Source: Candidatus Bathyarchaeota archaeon
GTDB lineage: Archaea; Thermoproteota; Bathyarchaeia; TCS64
Direction of reading: 5' to 3'
Assembly (NCBI GenBank): GCA_016934355.1
Contig: JAFGTA010000066.1
Location: forward strand, 1 to 8,755
Length of the DNA stretch: 8,755 bases
Below, piece after piece: positions 5,883-8,755 of the stretch. The notes under the pieces were generated by a model, which saw only the letters and a program-made list of their open reading frames with translations, was not told the DNA's origin and made no database searches. Every line of letters starts with the position of its first letter. Position 1 is the first letter of the stretch. The translations under genes were made by a program, and so were the position numbers.

Positions 5883-6550
5883 GTCGGTGCCCTCATGGCC
5901 CTATAGATGCGCCGCATCTCCTGGAGGGTGAGCTGCCCCGACGCGCTCTCCTTCCCCGTGGAGGCAGATGCGTAAGTGTATGCGCCGCCGAGAAGCGCAG
6001 ACATCACTCTGGAAGGGGCACCGTCTCTCCCCATCCCGAAGCTGACATTCCCGGGCTCAGCCTCCAAGTACCTGAAGTAGACAAGGTTGTCGCCGTAGCT
6101 ATTCGCCGTTCCAATGAGCTTAACCAGGTCGGCGCCCACAGACACGGCTCTCCCATGGAACTCACGAAGCTCCTCCAGAGTCGGCGTGCCGTCGAAGTCG
6201 TGGTGAGATACAATGCACTTTGCACCGTAGACATGTGCATCTCTAGCTACCTCTTTAACGTTGGGTGCCTCCAGCTCGACGTCGATGTACTCGAAGCCGG
6301 CGCGGCACGCATCGAGCAGCAGCTGAATCCTGGTCTCCTCGGTTTCGTCGCCTTGCCCCCCCTGACCTGCGATGCGGTTCGTCGCAATGAGAGGCTTGTC
6401 TGTGGCTGTCCTCACCTTCTCAGGCGATATCTTCTCTGTGCGGTAGTCAAACCTGATCTCAATGAGGTCGGCGTCGCGGAGGCTCCTCATCTGGTTGAGT
6501 GTCCCCATCTCCGTGTATGCCGGAACGGCGACGCATATCCTCGGCTTCAC
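5879..6550 (-). CDS. aroD: 3-dehydroquinate dehydratase, type I (AroD)
   Basis: This 223-residue class I enzyme dehydrates 3-dehydroquinate to 3-dehydroshikimate through a Schiff base. Visible residues are LIEIRFDY (29-36; Glu31 and Arg33 of the substrate site), SHHDF (115-119) with catalytic His117, DLVKLIG (141-147) with Schiff-base Lys144, GRDGAPSRV (174-182) with Arg181 for the carboxylate, and SGQLTL (204-209) with Gln206. It is a short, single-domain TIM barrel, about 30 residues shorter than E. coli AroD and in the archaeal size range. It starts at GTG 6550, overlapping the aroB stop as GTGA, with GGAGG 7 nt upstream, and ends in a GTGA overlap with aroE. The N-terminus MKPRICVAVP is the expected first beta strand, so the start is convincing. 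Confidence 0.96.
   Translation of the reverse strand: MKPRICVAVPAYTEMGTLNQMRSLRDADLIEIRFDYRTEKISPEKVRTATDKPLIATNRIAGQGGQGDETEETRIQLLLDACRAGFEYIDVELEAPNVKEVARDAHVYGAKCIVSHHDFDGTPTLEELREFHGRAVSVGADLVKLIGTANSYGDNLVYFRYLEAEPGNVSFGMGRDGAPSRVMSALLGGAYTYASASTGKESASGQLTLQEMRRIYRAMRAPT
5890..5894 (-). promoter_or_regulatory. Shine-Dalgarno site for the GTG start of aroE
   Basis: GAGGG on the minus strand, inside the aroD 3' end, ends 7 nt before the GTG at 5882 and supports that start. Confidence 0.6.
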
Positions 6551-7632
6551 CTAACCGCCTCCAAGCTCTCCACGAGGGTTCTCTCATCGACTCGCCTCAG
6601 CAGCGGCTTGGTGCCCAGCCCCGTAGGGAGGACCATCATCACCGAGCCGTCCTCGGCCTTCTTGTCCCTGTGCATGACTCTGAGCAGCTCGTCATTCCCT
6701 ATCTCAGGCATCTTCACTGGAAGACCAGTACCCTTCAGAAGGTTAGACTGGGCCTCTGCCTCCCTGCTCTTCATCAACCCCTGCTTCACGGCTATGGCTG
6801 CCGCGTACTCCATGCCGATGGACACCGCCTCCCCGTGCCGCAGACCAGTGAGCCTCTCCACCGCGTGCCCCAGGGTGTGGCCGTAATTTAGAGCCGCACG
6901 GACTCCCTTACTGTCCCTCTCGTCCGCCTCGACGTACGCCGCCTTGATGGCGGCGCACCTCTCGATGACATGGCTCAGGCAATCGACGTCAAGCCCAAGC
7001 AGCTCAGCCATGTTATCCTCGACGTAGCTGAGGAGCTCGGCGTCGGCGATGACCCCGTGCTTGACTACCTCGGCGAGCCCCGACTTCACCTCCCTGATGG
7101 GGAGGCTCAATAGGAGCCGGGGGTCCGCGACGACGACAGATGGCTGGTGGAAGCTCCCTATCAGGTTCTTGCCCATGGAGTGATTCACCGCGGTCTTCCC
7201 GCCGATGCCGCTGTCCACCATGGCGAGGAGCGTCGTGGGCACCTGAACCACAGGCACGCCCCTCAGGTAGATGGACGCCGTGAACCCCGCGAGGTCCCCC
7301 ACGGAGCCTCCTCCCAGGGCCACAACGACGCCTTTCCTGTCGAGCCCCTTCTTCAGGAACTCGCCGATGAGCAGCCCCGCGTTCTCCCAGGTCTTGGCGC
7401 CCTCCCCGTCCTCCACGGTCAGCTTCAACGGGTTCAGCCTCTCCAGGCTTGTCATCGCCGTCTCCCCGTAGAGCCTGTCTATGTGCCTGGAGGTCATGAC
7501 GGCACAGCCCGTGGCGCCCGGCAACGCCTCCGCTAATACATCCCCGAGCATCTCAAGGAGGCCTGCGCCCACCAGAACGGGGTAGCCGCGTTCTCCGAGG
7601 CGCACCTCGGTTGCCCTGTACTCCTCGATCAT
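6547..7632 (-). CDS. aroB: 3-dehydroquinate synthase (AroB)
   Basis: This 361-residue, NAD- and metal-dependent enzyme cyclises DAHP to 3-dehydroquinate. The NAD-binding domain shows VVALGGGSVGDLAGF (103-117), VPTTLLAMVDSGIGGKTAVNH (131-151, a hallmark of AroB) and GKNLIGSFHQP (154-164). The metal-binding residues are in place: Glu188 in GLAEVVKHG, His252 in NYGHTLGHA and His266 in RHGEAVSIGM. The length is that of a stand-alone AroB. It is the canonical AroB, not the AroB'-type enzyme used by archaea with the alternative dehydroquinate route. This agrees with the DAHP synthase gene next to it. The ATG at 7632 follows the DAHP synthase stop with no intervening base. GGGGAG lies about 10 nt upstream. 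The gene ends in a GTGA overlap with aroD. Confidence 0.97.
   Translation of the reverse strand: MIEEYRATEVRLGERGYPVLVGAGLLEMLGDVLAEALPGATGCAVMTSRHIDRLYGETAMTSLERLNPLKLTVEDGEGAKTWENAGLLIGEFLKKGLDRKGVVVALGGGSVGDLAGFTASIYLRGVPVVQVPTTLLAMVDSGIGGKTAVNHSMGKNLIGSFHQPSVVVADPRLLLSLPIREVKSGLAEVVKHGVIADAELLSYVEDNMAELLGLDVDCLSHVIERCAAIKAAYVEADERDSKGVRAALNYGHTLGHAVERLTGLRHGEAVSIGMEYAAAIAVKQGLMKSREAEAQSNLLKGTGLPVKMPEIGNDELLRVMHRDKKAEDGSVMMVLPTGLGTKPLLRRVDERTLVESLEAVR
6558..6562 (-). promoter_or_regulatory. Shine-Dalgarno site for the GTG start of aroD
   Basis: GGAGG on the minus strand, in the last codons of aroB, ends 7 nt before the GTG at 6550 and supports that start. Confidence 0.68.
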
Positions 7633-8469
7633 CTACAGTCTTCTCCCCACGGCTTCAGCCACCGCCCGCACCTCGGCGACGAGTTCAACCAAGTCATGTG
7701 GCCTGAGGCTCTGGGCCCCGTCGCTCAGCGCCTCCTCTGGCCTCGGGTGGACCTCAAGCATGAGACCGTCTGCCCCCGCCGCGACCCCAGCCTTAGCCAT
7801 AGGCTTCACGAGGCTCCTGACCCCTGTTCCGTGGCTCGGGTCTATTACCACGGGGAGGTGGCTCGCCTGGTGGATGACGGGCACCGCAGCCACGTCCAGG
7901 GTGTTGCGCGTGACCTTCTGGAAGCCCCTCAGCCCCCTCTCGCAGAGGATGACGTCGGGGTTGCCCTCGGCCAGGATGTACTCTGCGCAGCCCAGCCACT
8001 CAAGGATGGTCGCCGACATGCCCCGCTTGAGCAACACAGGCTTTTCCGCCCTGCCCACCCGCTTCAACAGTGGGTAGTTCTGCATGTTCCGCGCCCCGAT
8101 CTGTAGGACATCCGCGTAGCCCTCGACGAGCCCCACGTCCCCCGGGTCCACCACCTCCGTGACCACGGGGAGCCCGGTCACGTCCCTCGCCTCCGCGAGT
8201 ATCCGCAGCCCCTCCTCGCCGAGGCCTTGGAAGCTGTATGGGAGCGTCCGCGGCTTGTAGGCGCCGCCCCGTAGCATGTGGCAGCCGGCGTCCTTCACGA
8301 TCCTCGCGGTCTCCAGGAGCTGGTCTCTGGACTCGACGCTGCAGGGGCCGGCTATGACGACGACGCGTTCGCCGCCGAATGCTATGTTCCTCACATGTAC
8401 TGTCGTGCTATGGTCTGGGCTCTGTTTCGACGCGAGCCTGATCTTGTCCGATACCTTGATTACGCTCAT
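7633..8469 (-). CDS. aroF: DAHP synthase, type I-beta (3-deoxy-7-phosphoheptulonate synthase)
   Basis: This 278-residue enzyme condenses PEP with erythrose 4-phosphate, committing carbon to the shikimate pathway. The TIM barrel holds GPCSVES (41-47), RGGAYKPRT (67-75), QIGARNMQN (123-131), LLKRGMSATI (146-155), DPSHGTG (210-216) and EVHPRPEEALSDGAQSL (239-255). The metal ligands of the family are Cys43, His213, Glu239 and Asp250, all present. Only about 35 residues precede the barrel, too few for the ferredoxin-like or ACT-type regulatory domain of, for example, the Thermotoga enzyme. It resembles the short, feedback-insensitive Pyrococcus form in layout. Residue 76 is Leu where the related KPRTS motif usually has Ser. 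The ATG at 8469 follows the transketolase stop by 2 nt, with GAGGGG 6 nt upstream. The type I-beta fold is shared with KDO8P synthase, but the motifs and operon favour DAHP synthase. Confidence 0.96.
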   Translation of the reverse strand: MSVIKVSDKIRLASKQSPDHSTTVHVRNIAFGGERVVVIAGPCSVESRDQLLETARIVKDAGCHMLRGGAYKPRTLPYSFQGLGEEGLRILAEARDVTGLPVVTEVVDPGDVGLVEGYADVLQIGARNMQNYPLLKRVGRAEKPVLLKRGMSATILEWLGCAEYILAEGNPDVILCERGLRGFQKVTRNTLDVAAVPVIHQASHLPVVIDPSHGTGVRSLVKPMAKAGVAAGADGLMLEVHPRPEEALSDGAQSLRPHDLVELVAEVRAVAEAVGRRL

Positions 8470-8471
8470 CT

Positions 8472-8755
8472 TTAGCCCCTCATCTCCGTCGCCTGAATCG
8501 CCGCCTCAGCCACCGCATCCGGCGTTAAACCGTACCTCTCCAGCAGCGCCTGGTAGTTGCGACTGGACTGCCCGAAGCGGTCCCTGATCCCAACCCGCAT
8601 GATCGGCGTCGGGCGCCGCTCCCCTAGAACCTCCGAGATGGCGCCGCCTAGGCCCCCCAGTACGCTGTGCTCCTCGACAGTCACGACTGCGCCTGTCTGC
8701 GCCGCGGACTTGATCACTGCCTCCTCGTCCAGGGGCTTCACGGTGTGCATGTCCA
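8472..8755 (-). CDS. Transketolase, C-terminal subunit (3' part only)
   Basis: About 94 residues of the C-terminal end are visible; the gene runs off the right edge and has no start in the window (the frame continues upstream of the methionine in DMHTVKPLDEEA). This is the transketolase C-terminal domain: DMHTVKPLD at the domain entry, VTVEEHSVLGGLGGAISEVL, then MRVGIRDRFGQSSRNYQALL. The family interconverts pentose and hexose phosphates with thiamine diphosphate and yields erythrose 4-phosphate, the co-substrate of the DAHP synthase encoded 2 nt downstream. In archaea and some bacteria transketolase is split into N and C subunits; whether this one is split cannot be seen here. The 1-deoxyxylulose-5-phosphate synthase C-terminus is similar and is the main alternative, but the position before DAHP synthase favours transketolase. 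Confidence 0.85.
   Translation of the reverse strand, partial: DMHTVKPLDEEAVIKSAAQTGAVVTVEEHSVLGGLGGAISEVLGERRPTPIMRVGIRDRFGQSSRNYQALLERYGLTPDAVAEAAIQATEMRG

Noticed and set aside
6155..6886. A 243-codon open frame on the plus strand opposite aroD and aroB
   Set aside because: Both minus-strand genes are complete with all catalytic motifs. The plus-strand product shows no recognisable motif and is expected from GC-rich antisense frames.
1..8755. Mobile elements, CRISPR arrays, tRNA or other RNA genes, or a novel defence-type system
   Set aside because: The DNA is almost fully occupied by recognisable biosynthetic genes, with the longest gap 54 nt. No repeats, inverted ends or RNA-like folds were seen by eye.

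Overview
The window is one dense metabolic gene cluster, all on the minus strand. It encodes essentially the whole route from erythrose 4-phosphate to the phenylalanine and tyrosine precursors. In the direction of transcription (high to low coordinates) the order is: the C-terminal part of a split transketolase (cut by the window edge), DAHP synthase, 3-dehydroquinate synthase (aroB), type I 3-dehydroquinate dehydratase (aroD), shikimate dehydrogenase (aroE), shikimate kinase (aroK), EPSP synthase (aroA), chorismate synthase (aroC), an AroQ-class chorismate mutase, prephenate dehydratase (pheA) and prephenate dehydrogenase (tyrA). A 5' fragment of a threonine dehydratase (ilvA-like) follows at the left edge. 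From DAHP synthase to tyrA the genes stand in the order of the reactions they catalyse, and the transketolase ahead of them would supply erythrose 4-phosphate.

From transketolase to pheA the genes are packed with almost no intergenic DNA. Six junctions are 4-nt stop/start overlaps (ATGA, GTGA or TTGA), one is an 8-nt overlap, one is flush and one has 2 nt between genes. Purine-rich Shine-Dalgarno sites precede each of these starts that lies inside the window, usually at about 7 nt. This indicates one polycistronic, translationally coupled unit whose promoter lies beyond the right edge. The pattern then changes: tyrA follows a 54-nt gap and ilvA a 36-nt gap. Neither has a Shine-Dalgarno site, and each has an A/T-rich TATA-like box about 25-32 nt upstream of its start, as expected for leaderless or nearly leaderless archaeal transcripts.

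The organism is probably an archaeon with a GC-rich genome (roughly 60% GC by eye). The reasons are the split transketolase beside a short type I-beta DAHP synthase, a free-standing 92-residue chorismate mutase, the TATA-like boxes at leaderless spacing, and a gene neighbourhood that resembles aro clusters of TACK archaea as I remember them. One gene does not fit neatly: the shikimate kinase is the bacterial P-loop AroK type, not the GHMP-family kinase of most archaea. A bacterium such as a member of the Chloroflexota, which can have a similar aro order, cannot be excluded from sequence reading alone.

No RNA gene, mobile element, CRISPR array or novel system was seen. There is no gene-free stretch longer than 54 nt. 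The window is best described as a very orderly core-metabolism operon with some points worth checking: the kinase type, the promoter layout, a chorismate mutase active-site substitution, and the uneven distribution of allosteric domains.
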